Shown: in pieces, positions 16,685-24,953 of the stretch | How positions within the stretch are numbered: position 1 is the stretch's first letter | Layout of the letters: every line of letters begins with the position of its first letter | NCBI GenBank assembly: GCA_963837025.1 | Contig: CAWILT010000002.1 | Span: forward strand, 124,001-188,000 | DNA length: 64,000 nucleotides | Reading direction: 5' to 3' | Source: JALZUV01 sp963837025 | GTDB lineage: Bacteria; Pseudomonadota; Alphaproteobacteria; Rickettsiales; JALZUV01 | Program-made: the position numbers and the translations under genes | Notes under the pieces: generated by a model | Database searches by the model: none | What the model saw: only the letters and a program-made list of their open reading frames with translations | What the model was told of the DNA's origin: nothing

Positions 16685-18010
16685 TTAATTACCCGCAATG
16701 GTCATTTGCTCAACCCGTAATGTTGGGCTATTTATGGCATAATCGAAAGTCGCATCATTAGCCGCCGACAAATTTAGAAACATATCATTTAAATTTCCTG
16801 CAATCGTAATTTCGCTAACAGGATATGCAATTTGGCCTTTTTCTATCCAAAATCCACTCGCACCTTGGCTATAATCTCCTGTTATTAAATTAATTCCCAT
16901 TCCAAATGTTTCCGTTACATAAAAACCATCATTCACATCAGCAAATAAGCTCTCAAAGCTTAACATCCCGCCTTCAACTCTTACATTGGTACTACTAGGA
17001 TGTGTTCCGGAGGAAAGCCCTCTTGCCGCACGGTGGTTTGATTGCATGCCTAATTGGCGCGCCGATCGGCTATCTAATAACCACGTTTGCAACATGCCGT
17101 TAGAAATAAGATCCATCGCATGATTCGCACATCCTTCTGCATCAAACGGACGTGATGCTAAACCCTTCATAACATGCGGATCATCAATAATGGATAAATG
17201 TGCTGGGAAAATGAGCTTACCCTGCTTATCTTTTAAAAAAGACGTGCCGCGTGCAATGGCAGAACCTGAAATAGCACTTAAGAAATTGCCTATCAAACCT
17301 CTCGCAACGCGTTTATCGAATATAACGGGTACTCGTGTTGTTTGTTTTTTTACTGGATTCAATTTTTTTAAAGCTCTAGTCGCTGCCTCATTACCTATTT
17401 CTATGCCGCTTTTCAATTGGTTACGGTATCGCGAAACGTGGTATGCATAATCTCTTTGCATATTATTTCCCTCACCTACTAATACACTTGCTGAAATATT
17501 AAAGCTGGTTTGCGCATAGCTTCCTTCAAATCCATCGCTTGAAAGGATGGTTAAGCGGCTTTTGTTGAAGCTGGCACTTCCTCCTTCTGAGTTTGTAATG
17601 CCTTGATGGCTTAATGCCGTTTCTTCTGCATTTTTAGCCTGTTCAATAAGCCACGAAACTTCCGGTTCTTCATGATCATCCAATTCCAAATCTAAAATAA
17701 TATTCGCCAACTCTTTTTTATTTGGCAAGCCACAAAATGGGTCAATAGGAGCTAGTTTTGCGATTGAAACCGCTCGTTCCGCAATCTGAGATAAGCTCTC
17801 ACTGCGTAAATCACTTCCTGAAGCTGACCCTTGCTTATTGCCAACAAAAACGCGTAGACCTAACCCACATGTTTCAGCACGCTCTAGATCTTCTAATTTA
17901 TCATGCCGTATTGTGGTTTGAATACCTGTGGATTCCGACATTATCACGTCTGCTGAATCAGCACCATTAGCCAATGCTAATTCAATTAATTTATGACCCA
18001 GTTTTTCCAT
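16685..18010 (-). CDS. pmbA: TldE/PmbA-family metalloprotease subunit
   Basis: A 441-residue member of the TldD/TldE family. In E. coli the TldD-TldE pair degrades unfolded peptides, matures microcin B17 and helps degrade CcdA; TldE is the partner lacking the zinc-site motif. The features are NKQGSASGSDLRSESL near residue 58, SSDGFEGSYAQTSF near 157, the long conserved stretch around RGTSFLKDKQGK, and the C-terminal GASGFWIEKGQIAYPVSEITIAGN typical of PmbA. No HExxxH zinc motif is visible, as expected for TldE. The partner tldD is outside the window. Its ATG overlaps the stop of the upstream SRPBCC gene by one base, so both are in one transcript. Confidence 0.92.
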   Translation of the reverse strand: MEKLGHKLIELALANGADSADVIMSESTGIQTTIRHDKLEDLERAETCGLGLRVFVGNKQGSASGSDLRSESLSQIAERAVSIAKLAPIDPFCGLPNKKELANIILDLELDDHEEPEVSWLIEQAKNAEETALSHQGITNSEGGSASFNKSRLTILSSDGFEGSYAQTSFNISASVLVGEGNNMQRDYAYHVSRYRNQLKSGIEIGNEAATRALKKLNPVKKQTTRVPVIFDKRVARGLIGNFLSAISGSAIARGTSFLKDKQGKLIFPAHLSIIDDPHVMKGLASRPFDAEGCANHAMDLISNGMLQTWLLDSRSARQLGMQSNHRAARGLSSGTHPSSTNVRVEGGMLSFESLFADVNDGFYVTETFGMGINLITGDYSQGASGFWIEKGQIAYPVSEITIAGNLNDMFLNLSAANDATFDYAINSPTLRVEQMTIAGN

Positions 18011-18636
18011 TATAACATCAATTCTTTTATATCAGCCTCAGACCCACCAAAATGCTGCGTTACCGCACGCAGAAATTTCATCACAGATGCATCATAACTT
18101 ACAAAATACTGTATATAAAACCGTATAAATGGATTGGTCGTAACGGTTGTTTCTGTAATTTTAACAAAGGTTTCACTCATTATTCTAACTTCAGACACTT
18201 CAAGTGTTTGCGCAGCATCTTTATCTTCATCATTTACAGGCTGATCTGATGTAATTTCTGGTTGAGGTGTTTTATCCTGTAACTCAATATCCCACATCGT
18301 TTCGTTTGAATAATCTCGCCCGTCAATTTTCCACTGCAAAATATCATGTTCTAAAGCATAGGTTTGCGTAATGTAAAATGAATCATCTTTTTTCATGATC
18401 ATTTTCCATTTTTTATCACTGTTATTTGCACCTTTAGCAACTTCAACACTTCTGAATTTTGGATGCCATTTAGGATAATTTTCATAGTTTGATAATGCAT
18501 TAAATATAGAAACTTTATCGGATGGAAGCGTAACTCCACGTACAATCATAATTTTTTCAGGTAGCGATGAGCCGGCGCCATAAATGCCAAGCCCAACTAA
18601 AAATAACAAAAATATACTCGTATAAAAAATTCGCAT
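18010..18636 (-). CDS. SRPBCC (START-like) fold protein with N-terminal membrane anchor
   Basis: A 208-residue protein. Residues 1-22 are a hydrophobic segment (uncleaved anchor or signal peptide). Then follows a domain that looks like the SRPBCC/polyketide-cyclase fold: GVTLPSDKVSIFNALSNYENYPKWHPKFRSVEV is the usual strand-helix start with the family's 'YxxYPxWxP' signature, and VMKFLRAVTQHF is the long C-terminal helix. An acidic insert (about residues 128-142) is unusual. Such proteins bind hydrophobic ligands; no ligand can be named. The stop codon overlaps the pmbA start (TAATG), indicating a two-gene operon. Confidence 0.75.
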   Translation of the reverse strand: MRIFYTSIFLLFLVGLGIYGAGSSLPEKIMIVRGVTLPSDKVSIFNALSNYENYPKWHPKFRSVEVAKGANNSDKKWKMIMKKDDSFYITQTYALEHDILQWKIDGRDYSNETMWDIELQDKTPQPEITSDQPVNDEDKDAAQTLEVSEVRIMSETFVKITETTVTTNPFIRFYIQYFVSYDASVMKFLRAVTQHFGGSEADIKELML

Positions 18637-18726
18637 ACGCCTTTATACAAAGACTCACTGTAAATGCCACCACGCTTTTCGCTTGACTTACTACCCGACA
18701 ATGGGCAAAAGGAGCCTTCTTGATAT

Positions 18727-18802
18727 GGGGGATTAGCTCAGTTGGTAGAGCGCTTGATTTGCATTCAAGAGGTCGCAGGTTCGACTCCTGTATCCTCCAC
18801 CA
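18727..18802 (+). tRNA. tRNA-Ala (anticodon TGC)
   Basis: A complete 76-nt cloverleaf: acceptor strands GGGGGAT and ATCCTCC (one G-T pair), D-arm starting GCTC with AGTTGGTAG loop, anticodon stem CTTGA/TCAAG with loop TTTGCAT (anticodon TGC, reads GCN alanine codons), T-arm GCAGG-TTCGACT-CCTGT, discriminator A and encoded CCA at 18800-18802. A TTGACT element at 18683-18688 is at a suitable distance to be its -35 box. It is not part of an rRNA operon, where alphaproteobacteria often keep a tRNA-Ala(TGC). Confidence 0.97.
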
Positions 18803-19007
18803 TAACTTACCAAAAAACTCTCTAACCCCGTCCAGCCTCACTCTTAGCGCTAGTCGTGGGGAGTTCGATTTCAGCCTGCTGCGGTGTGTCCAAAGAGGAC
18901 TAAATTTTCTGATTTTAGCCAAGAATTGGTGCTCACGGCCATGCCGTGGAAATTTAATTGAGTTATACGTTGAAAGTGTTTTACTACCGCAATCAAATGG
19001 AGGCGAG

Positions 19008-19463
19008 ATGAAAGCTGATGTAAATTCTTATCTAAGGGCAACAGGTAATGTATGCCATCAATGGTCATATCTAGAATATTTGCTGTCTCAATTAATTTGG
19101 CACCTTTTAAAGCTCGACAAAGCGATAGGGATAATTGTCACCGGGGAAATTGAAATTACGGCCAAGGCAAAAATGGCACTGAAATTATCAAAAGAGCTTT
19201 TGACCCATAATGATCTTATTTCTATTTTGGTATTGATCTCGAAATTGCAGACGCTTGCCGAAAAAAGAAATAGGGTTGTTCATGGCAGTTTTTCTAGTCA
19301 TCCAGATTCTGTTTATGCAGCTGTAGAATTACACCGAGGCAAGAATGCTGGCATACGTGAGCAAATTAGCATAAACGATATAGATTCTGTGGCAGAAGAA
19401 ATCAATATACTAACTATGTCATTTGCAGTGGTGCTTGAAAAATATGGCATTAGTACGCATTGA
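19008..19463 (+). CDS. Hypothetical protein with HEPN-like RxxxxH motif, 151 aa
   Basis: A 151-residue, mostly helical protein with no named family that I recognise. The start at 19008 has a perfect GGAGG four bases upstream; longer open frame reaching through the tRNA is an artefact. Residues 87-93 read RNRVVHG, an Arg-(4)-His arrangement like the RNase motif of HEPN proteins, set in a region of long helices (LSKELLTHNDLISILVLISKLQTLAEK before it). HEPN proteins are found in toxin-antitoxin and defence systems, but no nucleotidyltransferase partner lies next to it, so a role is not claimed. It stands alone between a tRNA and two unknown genes, which suggests an acquired gene. Confidence 0.65.
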   Translation: MKADVNSYLRATGNVCHQWSYLEYLLSQLIWHLLKLDKAIGIIVTGEIEITAKAKMALKLSKELLTHNDLISILVLISKLQTLAEKRNRVVHGSFSSHPDSVYAAVELHRGKNAGIREQISINDIDSVAEEINILTMSFAVVLEKYGISTH

Positions 19464-19647
19464 CGTTAAAGGAGTCGAACAATTTGCTGGAGCGTTGAAT
19501 TGCTTCAATAAGTTTGTCCGAAGAGTTCGCATCCGTTCCATTACCGACCACCTCCACCATTTTTCTTCCAAATAAGGCGTGTTTTTATTATTGTAGGCTA
19601 TTTATGGATTTAATTGGGTGACAATGTAAAAAATCATTGTGATGCTT
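19464..19647. other. Gene-free interval with short repeat of the tRNA-Ala 3' end
   Basis: No open frame of interest in 184 bp. The 10-mer CCTCCACCAT at 19551-19560 repeats exactly the last bases of the tRNA-Ala gene plus the next base (18794-18803, shifted by the codon for CCA). If real this would mark the far end of a small element inserted at the tRNA, with the HEPN-like gene as cargo. Ten bases is too short to prove it. The bases before the repeat look faintly like a tRNA arm but do not fold into one. Confidence 0.25.
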
Positions 19648-20067
19648 TTAAATGCGCCAGCTTTGGGGGTGGCGTTTGTGGGCATCGGCTATGGATTGAT
19701 AGCGCTGAGTGGCTTGCTGGGTTTCAGATGTACTCGTTTTAGGGCCAAATAAACTTTGGAAGGTCGCGCCCGCAATGGAGTTGCCCGTAGCTTCTTTAAA
19801 TACCATATCAGCTGCGGAAATGGCTAATCCGATTGGCCCGCCGAATAAGGCGCCACTTACGAGTCGCGCTACGGGAGAAACAGGATTATCATCACTTTTG
19901 GCAAAATTATTGATAAAGGGTAAATGTTTAAGCGGATTAAAAGCGTTAAGCACATCGCTAAATCGAACTGACTCTACAATTTTAGTCTCTTTCTGAGCAG
20001 ATCGAAAACCTCTAACCTCTGACATAGATTTAGAAACGGGTGAGATTGAAGAAGATTCATAAGACAT
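19648..20067 (-). CDS. Conserved hypothetical protein, 139 aa
   Basis: A 139-residue protein with a polar, Ser-rich N-terminus and a central stretch LNAFNPLKHLPFINNFAK followed by PVARLVSGALFGGPIGLAISAADMVFKEATG. This Gly/Ala-rich, possibly membrane-active pattern is one I recall from uncharacterised alphaproteobacterial proteins with a 'LNPLQ.lP.vgt.Y' segment followed by a glycine-rich hairpin. The C-terminus is hydrophilic with Gln/Thr. No catalytic motif is seen. The ribosome site is poor at the first ATG (20067), and an internal ATG at 20025 could be the true start. Function unknown. Confidence 0.6.
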   Translation of the reverse strand: MSYESSSISPVSKSMSEVRGFRSAQKETKIVESVRFSDVLNAFNPLKHLPFINNFAKSDDNPVSPVARLVSGALFGGPIGLAISAADMVFKEATGNSIAGATFQSLFGPKTSTSETQQATQRYQSIADAHKRHPQSWRI

Positions 20068-20113
20068 ACCTCTAACTAAGCAAGGGTTATGCCAGAAATC
20101 GATAATTGTTAAA

Positions 20114-20437
20114 TTAAATAAATGAAACTACCTGATAAATACCCGAGATGAGTGCAGATAGGCTAAAAATCATCATCCACCCTAACACTTTAAACGTGGA
20201 ACCATCGCGGCGATTGATAGCTTCACAGAATGTGGGCAATAAATAATCAAGACAAAATAATATGCCAAAGAATGAAGTAAACCCTAGCATCACCACAAAA
20301 TCAGCAAATGGATTATGCAAATTTAATAAAAAATTTGCTGTGCTGCCATAGACAATAAAATGCAGCAAAAAGAAGCCTAAGTTAAGCTGTAATACAGTGT
20401 TTGTGTGATGAGTGATTGCAGCAGATTGAGATGGCAT
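20114..20437 (-). CDS. Small integral membrane protein, 107 aa
   Basis: A 107-residue protein with three or four predicted transmembrane helices (about residues 18-36, 45-64 and 85-105) joined by short loops, including a cytosolic-looking INRRDGSTFK. I know no family for it. The ATG at 20437 is chosen; a longer frame would run into the promoter region of the divergent M16-like gene. It shares a 108-bp divergent promoter region with that gene and lies 46 bp upstream of the 139-residue unknown protein, with which it may be co-transcribed. Function unknown. Confidence 0.6.
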   Translation of the reverse strand: MPSQSAAITHHTNTVLQLNLGFFLLHFIVYGSTANFLLNLHNPFADFVVMLGFTSFFGILFCLDYLLPTFCEAINRRDGSTFKVLGWMMIFSLSALISGIYQVVSFI

Positions 20438-20545
20438 TTTTACAGTATATAACTCAAATATTAAAATTTCATGAATATAATAGAGAATAAAGCGATAATT
20501 TTGGTTTGCTCTTGCACGAAAGCTGCTTTTTACCATAGTAGCGCA

Positions 20546-21850
20546 ATGAGAAAATTTCTGTGTCTATTTGTGATATTCATTGCTTATGCCCATTTTAGCT
20601 TAGCTGCAGTAGCACCAGTAATATTGGATAATGGCAAAAAAATTCTCACCCTGCCGTCAAACCATCTGCCAATGGTTTATGTGCAGCTTACATTCAAGCA
20701 AGCTGGCGTTAGCAGTGAATCGCTGGATAAGGCCGGGTTGACCACACTAGCGGCGGCGATGCTAAAAGAGGGGTCCGGCGAGTTAGATCGCAACGCGTTT
20801 CGTAAAGAGATGGAAGATGCTGCGATTGAAATCTCTGTATCAAGTGGGCAAGAAAACCTAACCTTATCGGCGCAAAGCCTAACTTTACATGCGCCTAAAA
20901 TGTTTGCACTTTTAACCGCTATGTTGACGAAACCACGCTTTGATGCTGTAGCGCTTGAAACCGTGCGCAGCCAAATGCTTTCATCCATGCAAAAAAATAG
21001 TGAAAATCCTGCTTGGATGGCTTCAGTAGCCTTTGATAAACGCGCCTTTGGCAATCACCGTTATAGCTTGCCGAATGAAGGGGTGCCCCAAAGCGTTAAG
21101 GCAATAACCGCACAGGATTTACGCGCATGGCACGCACGTTATATTTCATCAGATAATGCAGTTATTAGCGCCGCAGGCGATGTGGAGACCGATGCATTTA
21201 AGCATGCGTTAAATCAGTTTATAACGCATCTACCAACGCACGAGATAACGTCTGATGCTACGTTAGCGCCTATTGTCCCATCTGAAGAGACACCTATCAT
21301 AGTTCAACAATCCATTCCGCAAACGGTTGCGATGTTTGGCTTGCCTGCAGTAGCGCGCAACCATCCCGATTTTTACCCGCTTTATGTGATGGAATATATT
21401 TTGGGCGGCGGTGGTTTGACGAGCAGACTATCAAGCGAGATACGCCAAGAGCGCGGCTTAGCCTACTATGCTTCAACCTCATTTTCGCCGGGAGAATATA
21501 GCGCAGCCATTTATGGAAGTTTTGCCACAAAGAATGTAGATGCGTTGCAAGCTGCGACGTTAGCGAGACAAGTTTTAGCCAATTTCGCAACCAAAGGTGC
21601 CACCGCTGATGAACGAAAAAATGCAATTGATTATATTACCGGATCATTCCCGCTGGCACTCGACACGCTAGGTGCGCAAGCCAGCTATCTTAATTCAATG
21701 CAATTATATAATTTGGGTGATGATTATCTGGAAAAACGAAATACTTATTTTCAGAATGTGACGCTCAACGACATTAACCGCGTTGCCGCAAAATACCTTG
21801 CCAAACCGCCATTGATGGTGTTGGTAGGGAACCCAAATGGAGACACATAA
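20546..21850 (+). CDS. M16-family peptidase-like protein lacking the HxxEH zinc motif
   Basis: A 434-residue exported protein with a signal peptide (about residues 1-20, ending SLA). The fold is the M16B pitrilysin/processing-peptidase type, but at the place where active members read 'AGLAHLLEHML' this one reads AGLTTLAAAML: the two zinc histidines and the catalytic glutamate are all replaced. The C-terminal half keeps the glycine-rich loop GGGGLTSRLSSEIRQERGLAYY, including the Arg/Tyr that an inactive subunit donates to its active partner. Such proteins usually sit beside an active M16 gene; none is here. It is followed one base after the stop by pgi. Probable role: substrate-binding partner of an M16 protease encoded elsewhere. 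Confidence 0.88.
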   Translation: MRKFLCLFVIFIAYAHFSLAAVAPVILDNGKKILTLPSNHLPMVYVQLTFKQAGVSSESLDKAGLTTLAAAMLKEGSGELDRNAFRKEMEDAAIEISVSSGQENLTLSAQSLTLHAPKMFALLTAMLTKPRFDAVALETVRSQMLSSMQKNSENPAWMASVAFDKRAFGNHRYSLPNEGVPQSVKAITAQDLRAWHARYISSDNAVISAAGDVETDAFKHALNQFITHLPTHEITSDATLAPIVPSEETPIIVQQSIPQTVAMFGLPAVARNHPDFYPLYVMEYILGGGGLTSRLSSEIRQERGLAYYASTSFSPGEYSAAIYGSFATKNVDALQAATLARQVLANFATKGATADERKNAIDYITGSFPLALDTLGAQASYLNSMQLYNLGDDYLEKRNTYFQNVTLNDINRVAAKYLAKPPLMVLVGNPNGDT

Positions 21851-21851
21851 T

Positions 21852-23126
21852 ATGACATCATTGCCTTACTCGCACAATATTAGCACCGCACTGGATAGCC
21901 ACTTACACGCCAATGGCGCTGCACAATCGAAATTGGATGCTGAACTGGCGCGTATTCCGGATATTCTAGCCGAATTGATGCAGCGCAACCAAAAAGGTGA
22001 GCTTTCCGTTTTGTCTGAGCCATTTAATAATGACACCGCAGAAATTGAGCGCATCGCTGAGAAAATTCGCGGCAAATTTTCGCATTTGGTGGTGATGGGC
22101 ACAGGTGGCTCAAGCCTAGGCGCGATGACGCTTTGCAGCCTGACACAGCCGCGTTTTGGCAGTAATGCAATGACCACACATTTTATTGATAATACTGATC
22201 CGAACACGATGGAACAGCTTTATAGCCAGCTGCCCCTTGCGGATACATTCTTTTTATTCGTCAGCAAATCAGGCAATACCGTTGAAACTATGATGCAAGC
22301 AATGTTGACCATTCAACAGCTTGAAAGGCAAAGCCTGCCGCCTAAAGAGCATTGTTTGTGTATTTCCATGCCGGGTGAGCGCTCACTTCGCAGTTTAGCC
22401 ACCACATATAATATGGAAATTTACGATCATGATGCTGAATTAGGTGGACGTTTTTCGGTTCTATCTATTGTAGGATTATTGCCTGCGGCCGTTGCAGGTA
22501 TTGATATTGCCGCTCTTCGGGCTGGCGCGCAAGCCGTAATGGATGATTGCAAAGCAAGCCCTAAAACAGCGCCTGCTGCTGTAGGTGCTGCGCTGAACTA
22601 CACACTCAGCCAGCAAGGCATCACCCTTTCGGTCTTAATGCCTTATGTTGATAGATTGCAGAATTTTGGTAAATGGTATCAACAATTATGGGGCGAATCG
22701 GTGGGTAAAGAAGGTAAAGGCACCACCGCTATTGCAGCGCTCGGTGCGGTAGATCAACATAGCCAATTACAACTATATACGGAAGGCCCAAAAGATAAAC
22801 TCATTAGTTTTGTAACATTGGATACTAAGGGCACAGGTGAAAAGATTGACGCTGAACTCGCGCAAGCGATTGATATGGCCTATTTAGGCGGCTTAACGAT
22901 AGGCGATGTTATTGCCGCACAAGCCAAGGCAACCCAACAGAGCCTCTCAAACTATCATGTGCCAACACGCCATTTTGCCTTAAAGGATGATTCTGCCTTC
23001 ACCATTGGCGCATTATTGCAGCATTTTATGATGGAAACGATCTTGATGGCAGGACTAATGGGTGTGGATGCTTTTAATCAGCCCGGCGTTGAAGAAAGCA
23101 AGCAAATCACTCGAGAAATCTTGTAA
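21852..23126 (+). CDS. pgi: Glucose-6-phosphate isomerase
   Basis: Interconverts glucose 6-phosphate and fructose 6-phosphate in glycolysis and gluconeogenesis. Motifs: MGTGGSSLGAMTL (sugar-phosphate loop), FLFVSKSGNTVETM, GGRFSVLSIVG, and WGESVGKEGKG, with the C-terminal catalytic region around ALLQHFMMETILMAG. At 424 residues it belongs to the short alphaproteobacterial or archaeal-length group rather than the 550-residue E. coli type. The ATG at 21852 has GGAG nine bases upstream and lies one base past the stop of the M16-like gene; an in-frame ATG at 21837 inside that gene is an alternative. The two genes are probably co-transcribed. Confidence 0.92.
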   Translation: MTSLPYSHNISTALDSHLHANGAAQSKLDAELARIPDILAELMQRNQKGELSVLSEPFNNDTAEIERIAEKIRGKFSHLVVMGTGGSSLGAMTLCSLTQPRFGSNAMTTHFIDNTDPNTMEQLYSQLPLADTFFLFVSKSGNTVETMMQAMLTIQQLERQSLPPKEHCLCISMPGERSLRSLATTYNMEIYDHDAELGGRFSVLSIVGLLPAAVAGIDIAALRAGAQAVMDDCKASPKTAPAAVGAALNYTLSQQGITLSVLMPYVDRLQNFGKWYQQLWGESVGKEGKGTTAIAALGAVDQHSQLQLYTEGPKDKLISFVTLDTKGTGEKIDAELAQAIDMAYLGGLTIGDVIAAQAKATQQSLSNYHVPTRHFALKDDSAFTIGALLQHFMMETILMAGLMGVDAFNQPGVEESKQITREIL

Positions 23127-23163
23127 AGGTTGCTAAACTGCTCATAGCCTCGTAGAACGAGTT

Positions 23164-24936
23164 ATGGGCGCAATATTTCAATTGATTGTTTTGCTAGCTG
23201 CTGCGGTGTCAGTGGTTGCGGTTTTTCGTAAATTAAGACTAAATTCAATTTTAGGCTATCTTGCGGCGGGTGCTTTAGTGGGCCCGTTTGGCTTTAATTT
23301 TATTTCGGATGTACAAGAAATTAGCCACATTGCTGAGCTTGGCGTTGTCTTACTACTCTTCATTATCGGCACCGAATTATCCTTCACGCAAATGCGTGCC
23401 ATGCGCACCCAAGTATTTGGCTTTGGTGGCGCACAAGTTTTGCTGACGGGTATCCTCATTACATGGCTCACGCTTTTAACCGGCCAAACCTTTGAAGCCT
23501 CCCTCGTTATTGGTTTTGGTTTAGCTTTATCATCCACCGCGTTGGTGCTGCAAATTGTGCAGCAAAAACGAAAGCAACAAAGCCAGTTAGGACGCTTATC
23601 GCTTTCAGTATTGCTCATGCAAGATTTGGCAGTGGTGCCGCTTTTAGTGTTGGTGCCTTTGCTAGGGCTAGGCGATGAAGCCATTGGCAGTGCGCTGCAA
23701 GAAGCCGGCATCAAAGCGGTCATTGCCTTTGCCATTATTTTCATTGGCGGGCGCTTATTATTACCGCCAGTCTTTCGACTTGTGGCCTCCTTAGAGCAAA
23801 ATGAGCTTTTCTCAGCCTTTACGCTGTTGGTTGTTTTAGGCATCAGCTACGCCTTTTATAGCGCAGGGTTATCCATGGCGCTGGGGGCTTTTGTTGCTGG
23901 CCTGTTAGTGGCTGAGACTGAATTTAAGCACCAAGTTGAAGCCGATATTTTGCCTTATAAAGGTATCTTGTTAGGGCTATTTTTCATGGTGGTGGGGATG
24001 TCAGTTGATATCACGCTGTTAGTCACCGAATTTCTAACTATTTTTGGACTCGTTTTCGCCCTTATGATAGGCAAGGCCGCAATTATCGTGGCGCTTTGCC
24101 GCATGTTCCGCTTTAGCTTGGGCGCATCGCTACATGCAGGTCTGCTGCTATCGCAAGGTGGAGAATTCGGATTCATTCTATTTGGTCAACTCATGGATGT
24201 GGGGCTTATATCTGAAGGTCTAAGCCAAATATTATTGCTGGTTATCGCCGTATCCATGGCATTAACGCCATTTGCTTATAAATTGGGCGAAATATTCGCT
24301 GCCTCACGCCGTTTACCCGCTGTGCCCGAAGCCACCGAAAGCACCGGCGAAACACTTGATCTATCAAACCACGTGGTCATCTGCGGCTATGGCCGTGTAG
24401 GGCAAACAGTTGCCAAACTTTTAACCGCCGAAGATATCGACTATATTGCGTTAGATACTGACCCGAGCATTGTTAATTTATGCCGCAAAGATGGCCGCGC
24501 CGTGTATTATGGCGATGGATCGCGCCGCGAAGTGCTTAGCGCTGTTTCCCTACATAAAGCCCGCGCCGCCGTGGTAACCATTAATGATTTTGAGACCGCC
24601 AATAAAGCTGTTATTGCTATGCATATGTTAGCGCCAGCGGTGCCAATAGTGGCGCGTGCCGATGATTTAGCCAATTTGCTAAAGCTTGAAGGCGCCGGCG
24701 CAACAATCGCTGTTTCTGAAATGTATGAGGCCAGTTTACAGCTTGGTGCTGCGGTGTTGGAGCGCATGGATATTACCGATATTGAAATTAGCCGCATTAC
24801 CGCATTATACCGCGAACGCGATTATGCATTAACGCGCGCTAATGAGGTGAAAAGTCTTGATGATGAAAAACCTCCTAAGACAGAGAAATCCTTGCTTTTC
24901 CGCAAGATTAGTTCCATAAATACGCGCGAAACATAA
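23164..24936 (+). CDS. Kef-type cation:proton antiporter (CPA2 family) with RCK domain
   Basis: A 590-residue inner-membrane antiporter, likely exporting K+ (or Na+) in exchange for H+. Residues 1-380 hold about 12-13 helices with CPA2 marks such as GYLAAGALVGPFGF, LLLFIIGTELSF, SSTALVLQIV and LLMQDLAVVPLL. After a linker, residues ~396-520 are a TrkA-N (RCK) Rossmann domain starting HVVICGYGRVGQTVAKLL with the GxGxxG nucleotide site, ending in IVARADDLANLLKLEGAGA; this domain gates KefB/KefC proteins by NAD(H) or glutathione adducts. No KefF/KefG-type quinone reductase gene is adjacent. It is followed 17 bp later by ilvC. Confidence 0.9.
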   Translation: MGAIFQLIVLLAAAVSVVAVFRKLRLNSILGYLAAGALVGPFGFNFISDVQEISHIAELGVVLLLFIIGTELSFTQMRAMRTQVFGFGGAQVLLTGILITWLTLLTGQTFEASLVIGFGLALSSTALVLQIVQQKRKQQSQLGRLSLSVLLMQDLAVVPLLVLVPLLGLGDEAIGSALQEAGIKAVIAFAIIFIGGRLLLPPVFRLVASLEQNELFSAFTLLVVLGISYAFYSAGLSMALGAFVAGLLVAETEFKHQVEADILPYKGILLGLFFMVVGMSVDITLLVTEFLTIFGLVFALMIGKAAIIVALCRMFRFSLGASLHAGLLLSQGGEFGFILFGQLMDVGLISEGLSQILLLVIAVSMALTPFAYKLGEIFAASRRLPAVPEATESTGETLDLSNHVVICGYGRVGQTVAKLLTAEDIDYIALDTDPSIVNLCRKDGRAVYYGDGSRREVLSAVSLHKARAAVVTINDFETANKAVIAMHMLAPAVPIVARADDLANLLKLEGAGATIAVSEMYEASLQLGAAVLERMDITDIEISRITALYRERDYALTRANEVKSLDDEKPPKTEKSLLFRKISSINTRET

Positions 24937-24953
24937 TTAAAGCGGAGAGCACC

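Noticed and set aside
18720..19007. A long open frame beginning upstream of tRNA-Ala and continuing into the 151-residue gene
   Set aside because: It reads through the tRNA gene and gives the common artefact peptide ISSVGRALDLHSRG; the true start at 19008 has its own GGAGG site.
19466..19565. Degenerate second tRNA ending in CCA
   Set aside because: The bases before CCTCCACCA do not form a T-arm or an acceptor stem.
23256..23843. Antisense open frame of 195 codons inside the Kef-type antiporter (and similar long antisense frames in pepA, hflC and purH)
   Set aside because: Composition rich in Ser, Thr, Pro and Lys without domains; explained by codon bias of the sense genes.
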